A DNA stretch of 64,000 nt from Hanleya hanleyi (lineage: Eukaryota; Mollusca; Polyplacophora; Lepidopleurida; Hanleyidae). The position numbers and the translations under genes are program-made. The stretch lies in NCBI GenBank assembly GCA_036873755.1, contig JAVTVY010018895.1:1-64000 (forward strand), read 5' to 3'. Position 1 is the first letter of the stretch; each line of letters begins with the position of its first letter. Below are positions 1-10,475 of this stretch, one piece after another. A model generated the notes under the pieces. That model was given only the letters and a program-made list of their open reading frames with translations. It had not been told where the DNA came from and ran no database searches.

Positions 1-2095
1 TTCCACGATCATTGATTTGGTACCACTGGCCATCATGGATTGTTCTGATAACTGTCTGAAGAGTAGGATCTGCCTTTGTCGCCTCTGCTATTTCACTAAG
101 CTTCATTGCCCTGGGGGTGGCATGATTAGCAATAAGATTCACAAACTCTTCAGCGGCTCTTGTTGATTTAGTCGGTTTTTCTGTTGTGGGTGGCCGTGGA
201 TGACGCGACATGTAATCCGCTGGATTGTCTTTGCCAGCCTTGTGGACTACCTTGAAGTCATACTGCTGTAATCTCAAACCCCAGCGCTCGATTCTTGCCG
301 GTGGCTTGGAGTAAGGATTGTTGAAAATCAACTCGAGCGGCTTGTGGTCTGTAACAAGAGTGAAGGATGCACCATACAGGTACAAATGGAAATGTTCACA
401 CGCCCAGACAATCGATAAAGATTCACGTTCCGTCTGTGAAAATTTCTGTTCTGTTGCTGTTAGAGACCGAGACGCATATGCAATGATGCGTGGAGGACTG
501 TCCGCTTGTTTACGTTGAGCGAGGATAGCACCCAATCCAACTGGACTTGCGTCCACGATGACTTCTGTTTGCTCCTTTGGATCAAAATATGCCATGACAG
601 GGGCATTAGCTAGGGCATCTTTCAAACTACTGAAAGCTTGTTGACAGGGTTCTGACCAGTTCCACTTGACATTTTTGTGGGTTAGTTCTCTCAAAGGTGC
701 GGTGATTGTTGCGTAATCTGGGATGAATCTGGCTGAGAAGTTTACCATTCCCAGAAAGCTCCGTACTGCTGATACATTTTCTGGGACGTCAAATTCCTCA
801 ATAGCAGCTACCTTTTGGGGATCTGGAGCTAGACCCCCTTCTGAGAAGATGTAACCATAGAATGCCAATGATGATTTGTTAAACTCACACTTCGGTGGGT
901 TTAGTGTGAGTTTCATCTCCCGAAGTCGTTGGAAAACTCTTTCCAGCGTTGCATCATGGCCTTGCTGTGTCGCAGAGTAAATGATTATGTCATCGCTGAT
1001 ATTCTTTGTTCCTGGAATATCATGTAGAATTTGCTGTATAGCATTCTGAAACACTTCTGATGCCGAAGATGTACCAAAATTCAGTCTCCGATATCTCCGT
1101 AATCCAAGGTGAGTTGAGAAAACTGTGATGTGTCTCGAATCTGGATGTAATTCCAGCTGGTGGTAGCCACTGTTCAGGTCTAGCTTGGAGAAGACTTTCG
1201 CTCCATGCAGATCAGTAATAATATCATCTACTGTTGGGGTTATGTGTCTCTCACGTTGAATGGCCCTGTTTGGTGCCCGCATATCTACACACAGCCGAAT
1301 TTCATCAGGGTTTTTTGGCTTGGGTGTGGCTACTATCGGTGAGACCCATGGCGTTGGGCCGTCAACCTTCTCAATGATATCCAAATCTTCTAATCTTTTC
1401 AGTTCTTTTTCCACTCTTTCACGTAAATGGAACGGAATACGTCGGTGGGGTTGGACAACGGGTTGAACAGTAGGATCAATGTGCAATTTGACTTGGAAAT
1501 CCTTCATTTTCCCTATACCCGTAAACAAATCCGAGTATTCTCTGATTAGTTGGTCACTCTTGGGCGGAATCGGAGGTTTTGGAATAAAGTTCAGAATTTG
1601 TATAAGTCCGAGGTCCTGTGCTGTTTGGTAGCTAATCAGAGATGTACTACTGGCTTCTGTGACATAGAATGTTGCCAAGACAGAATTCTGGGTAGATTCC
1701 ACAGATGTGTCAAATTTTCCTTTCAGCGGTAATTCTGTTTTCGATGCGTATGGGAAAATTTTTGCACTTGTTGGTGTCAATGTCACTTTATCCTGGATTT
1801 TGGTGAACGATTGTGAACCGAGAATATTGACACTGGCTCCTGAATCAATCATTACATCAATGACAGATCCACAGATTTTCACTGGTGTTTGAAGTTGTTT
1901 ATTGACAGAGTCATGGACGACGTACACATACTCTTCATCTGAGCTAGAGTCATCATACAGTAGTGGATCTTGGGAGCAAACCGTGTTTACTGTGGTAGAT
2001 TGACTTTTCTTGTATGTTGATTTCCCTACAGTGTTTGGACGTTTACTGGATGTTAGTTGAGATTGATTGTTATTGGCTGTGGCGCCATCTTGTTT
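1..2095 (-). CDS. Ty3/Gypsy pol (K02A2.6-like), partial, runs off left edge
   Basis: Retrotransposon polyprotein read right to left: protease, reverse transcriptase, RNase H. The protease active site reads IDSGASVNIL near 1870-1830. The RT catalytic box near 1000-980 is ISDDIIIYS, the SDD variant I associate with K02A2.6-type elements rather than the usual YxDD. RNase H shows TDHKPLE near 350-330, followed by the linker NPADYMSRHP near 225-195. Integrase would lie left of position 1 and is not in the window. I met no stop codon in the parts I translated, so the element looks young. Pol is in the +1 frame relative to the gag immediately upstream (2100-2885). The junction sits in a run of six A, so it is either a one-base length change or a frameshift site. 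Function: protein processing and cDNA synthesis of the element. Family call is confident; current activity is unknown. Confidence 0.9.
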
Positions 2096-2099
2096 AGAC

Positions 2100-2885
2100 C
2101 TACACCATTTTTTCAAAATGATGAAGCTTACCACAAGCACGACACTGTACACCCCTGGCTGGACAGCGCTGAAATCCTCCATTGTGAGGAAATTTGCCTC
2201 CACAGTTAAAACACTTGTTATCCGCGTTACCGGAATTGGAATAATTTGATGACTGCCGGTTTGATTGCCACTGCCTTTGTGATTTTGTTCCTAGTGACAA
2301 TTTGTTTACCTGTTCATTCAACCGATCACTGTTAATGTTTGCTCCAGGTTTCTCTATACCAGCTGCCTGATGCTCAGATGTTTCTAAGGCACGACCTGTA
2401 TCAAGGAGATTCTCCAAAGTGAGTTCCGTTTCCCGTAATGCACGACGGCGTAGACGGGCTGACACACAGCTCTGCACTATCTGGGATTTTATTGCTCTAT
2501 CAGTGTCATGAAATTCACATGTTTTTGCTAGTTGGCGTAAACGCGTGTGATAACAGTCCAAAGTTTCATCCTGGTTCTGTTTTGCCTGGCGAAAGACATA
2601 GATCTCATATTCCAGATTTTTCTTTGGCTCAAAATATGCAGTTAATTTAGCCTTAGCCGTTTCGTAATCATCTGGATTACCAGTATTCTGGAGAGTATCG
2701 AAAATGTCCATGACATCATCACCAGCATAATGCAATAGCATAGCACGCATTTGTTTTTTGTCGTCAATGTCCATGGCGACTAGAAAGTTTTCTAATCTAG
2801 TTAACCATTTCTGCCATCTAGGTCCGAGAGAACTGGGCTCAGACGTGATGTCGAACTTGGGAAACGAGGGGAAAGCAAAAGCCAT
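2100..2885 (-). CDS. Ty3/Gypsy gag with CCHC zinc knuckles
   Basis: 261-residue capsid/nucleocapsid protein of the same element as the pol at 1-2095. The N-terminal two thirds are a typical retrotransposon capsid fold region (WLTRLENFL near residues 28-36, YFEPKKN near residue 85). The C-terminus has a CX2C zinc knuckle starting CFNCGG near residue 221 and a second one starting CRACGKLHH. The last cysteine of the second knuckle is not in this frame: it lies in the pol frame just past the stop. That shows the reading frame is broken or shifted inside the A-run at the gag end. Start chosen at the ATG at 2885, where MAFAFPSF begins. Role: packaging of element RNA. Confident as gag; whether the shift is programmed or damage is open. 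Confidence 0.85.
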   Translation of the reverse strand: MAFAFPSFPKFDITSEPSSLGPRWQKWLTRLENFLVAMDIDDKKQMRAMLLHYAGDDVMDIFDTLQNTGNPDDYETAKAKLTAYFEPKKNLEYEIYVFRQAKQNQDETLDCYHTRLRQLAKTCEFHDTDRAIKSQIVQSCVSARLRRRALRETELTLENLLDTGRALETSEHQAAGIEKPGANINSDRLNEQVNKLSLGTKSQRQWQSNRQSSNYSNSGNADNKCFNCGGKFPHNGGFQRCPARGVQCRACGKLHHFEKMV

Positions 2886-3015
2886 ACTTCAAATAGTAAA
2901 ACGTGTGCTGTTGTTGTTGTAACGACAGTCCAACTTGCAATGTTTTGCTCAAAATGTTTGTGAACTTGGGTTTATGGGACTTATTGTTCGTTCTTACGTG
3001 TTCCCTGAAGGTTCT

Positions 3016-3317
3016 TTGACATCCTCGTCGCCAAATTGTCGTAATGTTGATATAGAAATAAAACTAGAACACACTTAATTGAGAGTGCATCACACTTCAT
3101 AAACGCATGCTGTATTACATCAGATTCCTGGGTAGTTACAAAACCAGTATCTGCATACCGGAATCTATACACCGGAATAAAGTGGCTACGGATCGTATAG
3201 ATACTACAAATATGAAACTCTCTTCTCGTCAGTTTAAGGGCAGGTAACCCCCAGTGGCATATTCACCCCTAGATAACTTGTCTTCTGTAGCAATAAAAAT
3301 CCAACATAACAATAACA
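3016..3317 (-). mobile_element. 5' LTR and primer binding site of the minus-strand Gypsy
   Basis: On the minus strand the sequence TGGCGACGAGGATG (3033 down to 3020) follows an LTR end, ...CATTACGACA, by three bases. This is the position of a tRNA primer binding site upstream of gag. The LTR inner end is therefore at 3037. The outer end is uncertain; ...AATAACA at 3317 is the best TG...CA partner I see, giving about 281 bp. The second LTR lies off the left edge, so length and target duplication cannot be confirmed. Confidence 0.4.
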
Positions 3318-4624
3318 ATGTATATATTTTATGAAAGCGTATATCCGGAGGAATTCACTTATGTAATCTACATAACTGTTGCTCATACCTTGTAGAAAAT
3401 ATTCAAATAAAAAAAAAATGAAATGAAAACAACAGCCTCCATTTTACAGTTAAAATGGCGTGAAAACTGTTTAATATATTTCAAATTTGCTACAGAGGAC
3501 TAATTATCAAGGGGTGTACAAAACTGGCATCAATGCCAAGCTAAATTATATGAAGTTTTTAACGAGAAACAGAGGCGGATATCACAATGAAACTGATCAT
3601 TCTAGACGGTGCTGGAGTTAACACTAAATCAGATAGAACAAATACTGGGAAGAAGTTGGCACTTTGCATGAAACGGCAATATAAAACCAGTCGCGATAAA
3701 TTTGGACCCGTGAATGGAGAAAGAGCGGGGGCTGGGGTTCCTTGAAAATTTCGAGATTTCAGATGCTTCTCCTACTTTTCCATCCATTCCAATTCACTTC
3801 ACCTCTCCCCCCCCCATCCACCCGCCTAGCATTCCCACGGCAGTCGACACGGCGCCGTGCTGCAGAAAAAATCTATTATTGCTAATAATCTACTATTAGT
3901 GTACAACGACATAATGCATAGCTATCACGAATGGTTGTGTAATACGTTACCTTCTTGTGTCTGGATGGTGGGTTTCTCGATTGGTCGCCTCCACACGTCT
4001 GAACTGAAAGCTTTTAGGAGTTTCGCAAGGAGCAGAATTTCAAAAGTTTGTGAATGTCAATACATGGAATCTCGTATTCGACTCCACTTTCTCACTAGCA
4101 CTCTCGAGTTTATGAATATTTCGATTCACACTGAGATGAGCATTCGATGTGTCAGATCCATTCTACACACGTTTGTGCGTGCTAAAGGAAAAGTTTAACT
4201 TCGTTGGAACGTCAAGATATCTATGAGGCCTTCCTCAGCGAATGTCCACTTTTTCTTGTTAGTTTGGCTTAGTCAATTTGCATACGCCAGGGTCCTTTTC
4301 ACGAAGCCTGCATAGGATATGATTTACATGAGTCAGTGCTCACAAAGTGAGGGCGGAGTTTATCGCGAGCTTTCTAAGAAAACGTAAGGTATAAGTTTCC
4401 CTAAAAGGATATTGATGTTGGGCGACCATGACTCACGAAAAAATTCAGTCTTGTTCAGATGTGTTCTTTGTAACTATCAGGACTACGACGGGCGAACCGT
4501 TAGCGTCGCTTGGTGTAACTTTTTGTAAAGATAAATAACTTGAATATTGTGATATACATGTGTCTGTTGATCAAAGAAATAGACACCTGATGAAGGCTTC
4601 CACGGGAGAGTTAAATACTGGTGC
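3318..4624. other. No recognised feature
   Basis: AT-rich sequence with a C-rich patch near 3790-3830. The longest open frame (113 codons at 3857-4198, plus strand) shows no recognisable domain and no coding signature that I can defend. Confidence 0.5.
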
Positions 4625-4736
4625 ATTAAATATACGCACGTAGATTATAGCTAATAATTGTGTCTATTAAATATACAGCGCAGATTATAGCTTAGAAATT
4701 TGTCTATTAAATATATGTTCGTAGATTATAGCTCAG
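4625..4736. repeat. ~41-bp tandem repeat, three copies
   Basis: The motif AGATTATAGCT recurs at 4642, 4682 and 4723, each preceded by a TCTATTAAATATA-like segment. Period is 40-41 bp with a few substitutions per copy. Confidence 0.7.
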
Positions 4737-4929
4737 GAGGTTTATTTCTATATCTGAAACACTGTTTATGTGATTTAACGGCGACGTTAATCAAACACCT
4801 GAGTCTATTATAAAATGGCCTGATATCGAAAACACTGATACTCTGGGTCACATTTGATAGCGCACTGATCGAATCTGTCGAATACTCCATAAAATGGGCG
4901 CTTAATTCCGTGATTCCGTAATTCCGTAA

Positions 4930-6010
4930 GATTTTCTTGTCCGGACAATAACTCATGAATGATTCAACCGATCAACTTCAAACTTGGGGTGTGTCTTGAC
5001 ATTGGCCAGAGGACGGTTGGGATTGTTTTTCATCAATGTGCGTGATCCAATATGGCCGCCGTCAGCCATTTTGGATTATAAACAGTTCGATCTTAGATTT
5101 TCTTGTCCGGAAAATAACTCGTGAACGATTTAACCGATCAACTTCAAACTTGGGGTGTGCCTTGACATTGGTGAGAGGGCGGTTGGGATTGTTTTTCAGC
5201 AATGTGCGTAATCAAATATGGCCGCCGTCAGACATTTTGGATTATAAGCAGTTGGATCTTAGATTTTGTTGTCCAGACAATAACTCGTGAACAATTTAAC
5301 CGATCAACTTCAAACTTGGGGTATGCCTTGAAATTGGTGAGAGGACGGTTGGGATTGTTTTCAGCAATGTGCGTAATCTAATATGGCCGCCGTCAGCCAT
5401 ATTGGATTATAAGCAGTTGGATCTTGTCCGGACAATAACTCGAGAACGGTTCAACCGATCTACTTCATATGTGGGGAGTGCCTTGACATTGTTGAGAGGA
5501 GGATTGGAATTGTTTTTCAAGGACCGTGTGCTTGATCCAATATGACCACCATCAGTCATACTGGATTTCATTGGATTTTAAGCAGTTTGATCTTGTCCGG
5601 ACAATAACTCGTGAACGATTTAATCGATCAACTTCAAATTTGGGGTGTGCCTTGACATTGGTGAGAGGACGGTTGGGATTGTTTTTCAGCAATGTGCGTA
5701 ATCTAATATGGCCGCCGTCAGCCATATTGGATTATAAGCAGTTGAATCTTGTCTGGACAATAACTCGAGAACGATTCAACCGATCTACTTCATACCTGGG
5801 GAGTGCCTTGACATTGTTGAGAGGAGGATTAGGATTGTTTTTCAAGGACATGCTTAATCCAATATGGCCATACTGGTCTTCATTGGATTTTAAGCAGTTT
5901 GATCTTGTCCGGACAATAGCTGGAGTACGGTTCAACTGATCTACTTCAAACTTGGGGAGTCCCTTGACCTTAGTGAGAGGACAGTCATGTATTATGTTTT
6001 ATGGATGTGC
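4930..6010. repeat. 155-169 bp tandem array, seven copies
   Basis: The motif TCTTGTCCGGACAATAACTC recurs near 4935, 5101, 5267, 5422, 5591, 5747 and 5903. Each unit continues through AACTTCAAACTTGGGG, CCTTGACATTG and AATATGGCCGCC. Unit lengths are 155-169 bp. Open frames across the array (for example 5526-5939) are by-products of the repetition. The unit length and the hairpin just downstream (6116-6233) match the architecture of pearl/Helentron-type non-autonomous elements of molluscs; that assignment is inference. Confidence 0.85.
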
Positions 6011-6115
6011 ATAAATTCAATATGGGTGCCACCCTGTATTGGATTATGTTAAGCTCATCAGCGATATCTTCATTTTCAAATCATACTCTTATCAATGATA
6101 TGAGATATCATCGAC

Positions 6116-6233
6116 AAAAAAAATCGACCATAGAGGTCCATGGCCCCCGCAGCAGCAGCACCAGTTATGGTGGATGTAATCCACCAGAACTGGTGCTGCT
6201 AGCGGGGGACATGGACCTCTATGGTCGATTTTT
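6116..6233. repeat. Large near-perfect hairpin beside the tandem array
   Basis: Two ~55-bp arms, starting AAAAATCGACCATAGAGG and ending CCTCTATGGTCGATTTTT, flank a short loop TGTAA near 6176. The arms contain C-run/G-run cores (GGCCCCCGC against GCGGGGG). C/G-cored hairpins also close the repeat elements at 35818-35844, 38087-38113, 55786-55811 and 56910-56932, so this is probably the 3' end of the element that carries the array at 4930-6010. Confidence 0.75.
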
Positions 6234-6499
6234 GTATTTATCTGAAAGGCAAACTTAGGGGGATTGCTCTGTGCTGGTCATGGGCTGAGGGCAGAGCTCC
6301 ATTGTTTTATTCCGCTAGAGGGCTGATAACATTTCACGGGGTGAAGTCACATTTCACGGAGTGACGTCACATTCGGCTGTGAGCACTCACTTTGATGGGA
6401 ACAAATTTTGTTTTCACTGTCAACTTATCCATATTTTGGAACCATACTAAACATGAATGGATCCCATGATTCATTTCACGAAGCCAGACGAATGAACGT

Positions 6500-6604
6500 A
6501 AAATATGACACCTTTAATCAAAACGAATCTTAGATATCCAAATTCGGTGGGTTTGATCCTAAATGATACTGAAAAATCGTTTTGGTTAAAGGTGTCATAT
6601 TTTC
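6500..6604. mobile_element. Short inverted-repeat (MITE-like) element
   Basis: The left arm AAAATATGACACCTTTAATC and the right arm, ending GGTTAAAGGTGTCATATTTT, are reverse complements over about 27 bases and flank a ~50-bp centre. No target duplication is obvious. Confidence 0.6.
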
Positions 6605-6706
6605 ATAATATAGAAATATGTCAAAACGCTTGGAATGCTCTGTAAGTGTTTAGTTCACCTTCATTCGCCACATGATTCCTCCAGTTGAAAAATGTATCAG
6701 CTGTTT

Positions 6707-6785
6707 GGTCGAGTGGTTACCGTGTCGCGTTATAGGTTAAAAGAATACGAACGTTTGGTTTCGAACCCCCAAATCATGAAAAGAA
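6707..6785 (+). repeat. tRNA-like sequence (SINE head or decayed tRNA)
   Basis: An A-box-like TGGTCGAGTGG is followed about 45 bases later by a B-box-like GGTTTCGAACCCC, the spacing of an internal RNA polymerase III promoter. The anticodon arm does not fold cleanly and the acceptor arm is not convincing. I therefore read it as a tRNA-derived SINE head or a tRNA pseudogene, not a working tRNA gene. Confidence 0.45.
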
Positions 6786-9278
6786 AAAAACATCATTTTC
6801 CTCTTTTTTTCGCCCATCTTGATTTGAGCTTAGTGCAATAGTGAGTAAGATAAAGACAATGAACCACTAACGTAAATAATCGTTTGTGTTATTATAATTC
6901 CTAACTAGAATTGCACACATACAACTCCAACCACATCCACACAACTTTTTCGGTGGTTGAATATTGCGACGATCCTGCAGTGCAAGAAAATATTTGTTAT
7001 ACACATATATAATTTCTACACGAGAGTATTTCGTCTGAGGGCAGCGGAAGGATCAATTTTGGTAAAAAAATATTTGGTTTTATAAGGTAAAACTTCTCTT
7101 AGATCAAGTCGGCAAGACTAGCCTTAGAGCTGATGTTTGTATGTTTGAACACCGACTATAAATAAAGCTTGGAATGAAATTAAATAACGGAAAATTCCTG
7201 GTTCACACCACTTAAGGTTATTCCTCAATGCTTCGTCACTACACTATGGCAAAACTCATTTCCCCATGTTGCGGCTAATGTAGATGTTTACAGCTTGCAA
7301 CTTCAACATATCCTTTTGTTATTCAGGAAATGACCCTCAACAGGTGGTAACGCTTGCTTTGCCAAGTGATTATGCTTGTGCCAATATGTTTTTGCAGTTA
7401 CTTCCTCATGTATTACTCGCTGAACTTTTATCAGAGAGTTGGCAGTTTCCGAGAGGTTTTATATATAAATATAACTGATTATTATTCGTAAATAGCTGTT
7501 ATGAACAAGAAATTCCCATTAGACTGGCCTCGCTGGGCTGACAAAGAGTTGGGGAATACCTGAGCGTTACGTCACAATATACCGTCCGGCTCAGTGCGAG
7601 AGAAAAGAGCAGCGGAGAGCGACAGTGAAGGGGGAAAATACATTTCCTGTCAGAGGACATGGGTGTATTGCATATATTGGGCAGTTCTTTGACTGCTGTT
7701 TTTTGAGGGGGGGGGGGGTATCTAGTCTGAAAAAGTGTTAAATTTTATAAATATTAATAAACAATAAAATTTTATAATTATCCAAGGTTGATTTCAAACA
7801 TTCGCTCATTGTATAAATAATCTATGGAAAGATTACAAATAGGGAAAGAAAGTTTGATCTATTAACTACATTTCATTCATCACAATGATCACTACTTTTA
7901 GCGCAATATGTATCATTTAGCACAATCCATGAAATATTAGATCAGAAATATAATATATACCTATATTGCATAATCTGTTTAGAAATAGTAATGCCTCACA
8001 CATATAAGTGAATTATCACCATATATGTAATTGAGCAATGAAACACAACAGCAAACAAAAAATGGTATCAAAGCATACATTGTTTCGCTGGAAATTCCAT
8101 CATTCAGAACAAAATTAGTAAAGCAATTGCTATCCTGGTCACCCCATGCTGTTGGTCCATACAGGCTACTGGTGGCCCGCAGAAGCTTGGATGCAGTCTA
8201 ACTACCATCACGCTATATTCTCCCCTCACTACAAAAATCTTTTCTTGGATCTGACAGTAAAGTTTCCTCTGTCGGCTTCGAAGTTTCCCAGCCGATGCCA
8301 GTCTCATCTGCAGGTTTGCAGGTCCACTGATTGAAATTGAAGTGTATTCCATGCCACAAAGATCTCACAGTGAGACATATTCTGATCGACTATATATATT
8401 TTAGGATTGTAAGAGATTCCTTTTATCGAGCAGCTACATTCACTGTGACGTCATCAAAGCGGCCATATTGGATTTTTTACATTTACTGATAGATATTGAC
8501 CCAAGGGTATATTGTGGTAAGTTTCAACCCCTTAGCTCAAGGGGTAAGAAAAATATATAATTAATTCGCCCCTTCCCCCCCCCAGGCCTGGACAGGTCCC
8601 AAAAAGCTCAGGCCATATAGGGGTAAACATTACTTCTCTCTCTCTCTCTTTGATGTCCAGTGATTGAAATTAGCTTGAATTGAAAGAATATTCGATAAAC
8701 TAACTACTCGCCAGCTCAATTATCATCGCTTTTATGTTGATATAACTTTCATTGATATTGTTGCTTTGATGGCATGCACCAATCAGTGTTACTATTACAA
8801 TTGTTGATAGGCTAAATCCAACTTGGTTAGAATGATATTTTATTCACCTTGAGATGAAATAGAGAGGGCATTAAGATAATTTATTATTGCGTCTCCCCCG
8901 TTCAAAAATATGAAATACATCAGCCAAGTTACAAAAATAACAAATACAGCAGATAACGGAGGAAAGGCTGAACCAATGTGACCAAATCCACGATCAAGTT
9001 AATGAGAAGATTTACGTTTTCTTTGGGAGATACTTGGGGTGTCACCGTGCTACGAGTATAATGAAGAACCAGAGGAGGAAAACCTGAATGGACACTGAAA
9101 CAACATCAGGAAGGCGGATAGAACATACTTGTAGTTTGAGTCCAACTAAATTTGAGTCCAAATATATCAGCAATCGGTGAGAACGTTGCTGATATATTTG
9201 GTGGGACAGACTACGATATATGCAAAAATATCCATATCCTCTGTAAATATGTTGAATAAACCAACATTGAGACTGTGG
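6786..9278. other. No gene recognised; low-complexity patches
   Basis: AT-rich DNA with a G-run near 7706-7718, a C-run near 8574-8583 and a CT repeat near 8635-8650. Open frames of 82 and 62 codons near 8104-8352 oppose each other and show no domain. Confidence 0.5.
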
Positions 9279-9390
9279 GTGAATTGACATGGTTGTGAGT
9301 GAATTGACTTGTTTTCGGCGAATCGACCTGAAGTTGTGGGTGAATTGGTTGTGAATGAAATGGTTTGTGGGTGAATTGATCGGATATTGA
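9279..9390. repeat. Degenerate 15-17 bp tandem repeat
   Basis: Variants of TTGTGGGTGAATTGA recur about seven times. This produces the repetitive open frame on the minus strand at 9042-9431, which I do not regard as a gene. Confidence 0.65.
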
Positions 9391-10475
9391 AACCAACTCA
9401 CTGCCCCAATAGAGAGTGACGGAGACGTCAAGTTGGGGGCAAGACCAACGCACTGCTCCAGTAGTTTGGAGCCATATGCAAGAGGTGGGGAAAATTAACG
9501 TCTGGCGACTAAAAAGCAACCATTTGACTCTAGGAAAGCATCCCTAGGCACCGAACATTCAGATCCGAGAATACGGTGGATTCTCTGACGTAGCCTTAGT
9601 ATTTCAGCCGCGCTTTTATTGCTGTTGTTCATGTGGAGACTATGAAGTATCCCCACGGCCCCTAGCACCGCCTTAAGCGGGATTAGATACTCTAGCTCGG
9701 GAGCTGTGATGACAGATCAGCTCAAACAACTCATCTGATGTTAATGAATGAGCATCGTGGACGTCTGATGGAGTAAACATCTCAACCATGGTGTAACGTG
9801 GTCCATGCTAGAATACGCAGAAAAGCTAACCTGCATGCCCGACGTCGTACAGCTTAAATTTCTCACCAAAACAATAAATCTACATACATTTGTCGAGTGA
9901 CATGTACAGAGGGCGGGCATCGGGGACTAACAGTCCACCAACAGAATCCTGCCATATACAGGTAATAAATTGGGGCCATGTGCAAGAAACCGACTGGCTA
10001 TGGTGACGTCAAGTGGGGCGAGGCCAATACACTGCTCCCGTAATAAAGTGAGTACTTTACAGCCATTGTAGGTGCTAACGTTTCTTGGCGATCGAGAGGT
10101 TAAACGATATTTGAAGATGTTACAGTAGAACTTCCTAGTCGAATAGTTCTTTCTCGAAATCTATAGATTAACAGGAAAAGTTGACAATGATGACAAATCT
10201 TTGACAATTTTGCATACCTAGTCTTTCAAATTCATTGTATATCAGTTTAATAATAAATCAGCAGAATGATGAACAACAACAACTCAAGTTTCTTTGGGTT
10301 TGAGTACAGCTAATATATAGATGTGGTTTAATTACATTGAAATCCCGATAAAAACCCGTTTGAAATGTGTGCAGAAGAAAGATCTGAAAGAGTTAGAAAG
10401 TGTTCGAGTGACGCAGAGCGTGATCAGTACGTTCTGTCTCTTCCTCTTACATACATCGATATTAAGACAGACTAT
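9391..10475. other. No gene recognised; diverged short duplication
   Basis: Segments near 9415-9505 and 9965-10090 share scattered blocks: GGGGC(A/G)AGGCCAA, CACTGCTCC, GCCATRTGCAAGA, TAACGT and GGCGA. They read as a diverged duplicate about 550 bp apart. Nothing else is recognisable. Confidence 0.4.

Noticed and set aside
5526..5939. 137-codon open frame on the plus strand
   Set aside because: It spans the ~160-bp tandem array and its protein simply repeats with the DNA units; no domain.
6707..6785. Functional tRNA gene
   Set aside because: A- and B-box words are present, but the anticodon stem and acceptor stem do not pair convincingly.
9655..9700. GCGGGATTAGATACTC resembles the conserved GGGATTAGATACCC of mitochondrial 12S rRNA
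   Set aside because: The surrounding bases do not continue into rRNA sequence on either side, so the match is short and probably chance; no nuclear mitochondrial insert is supported.
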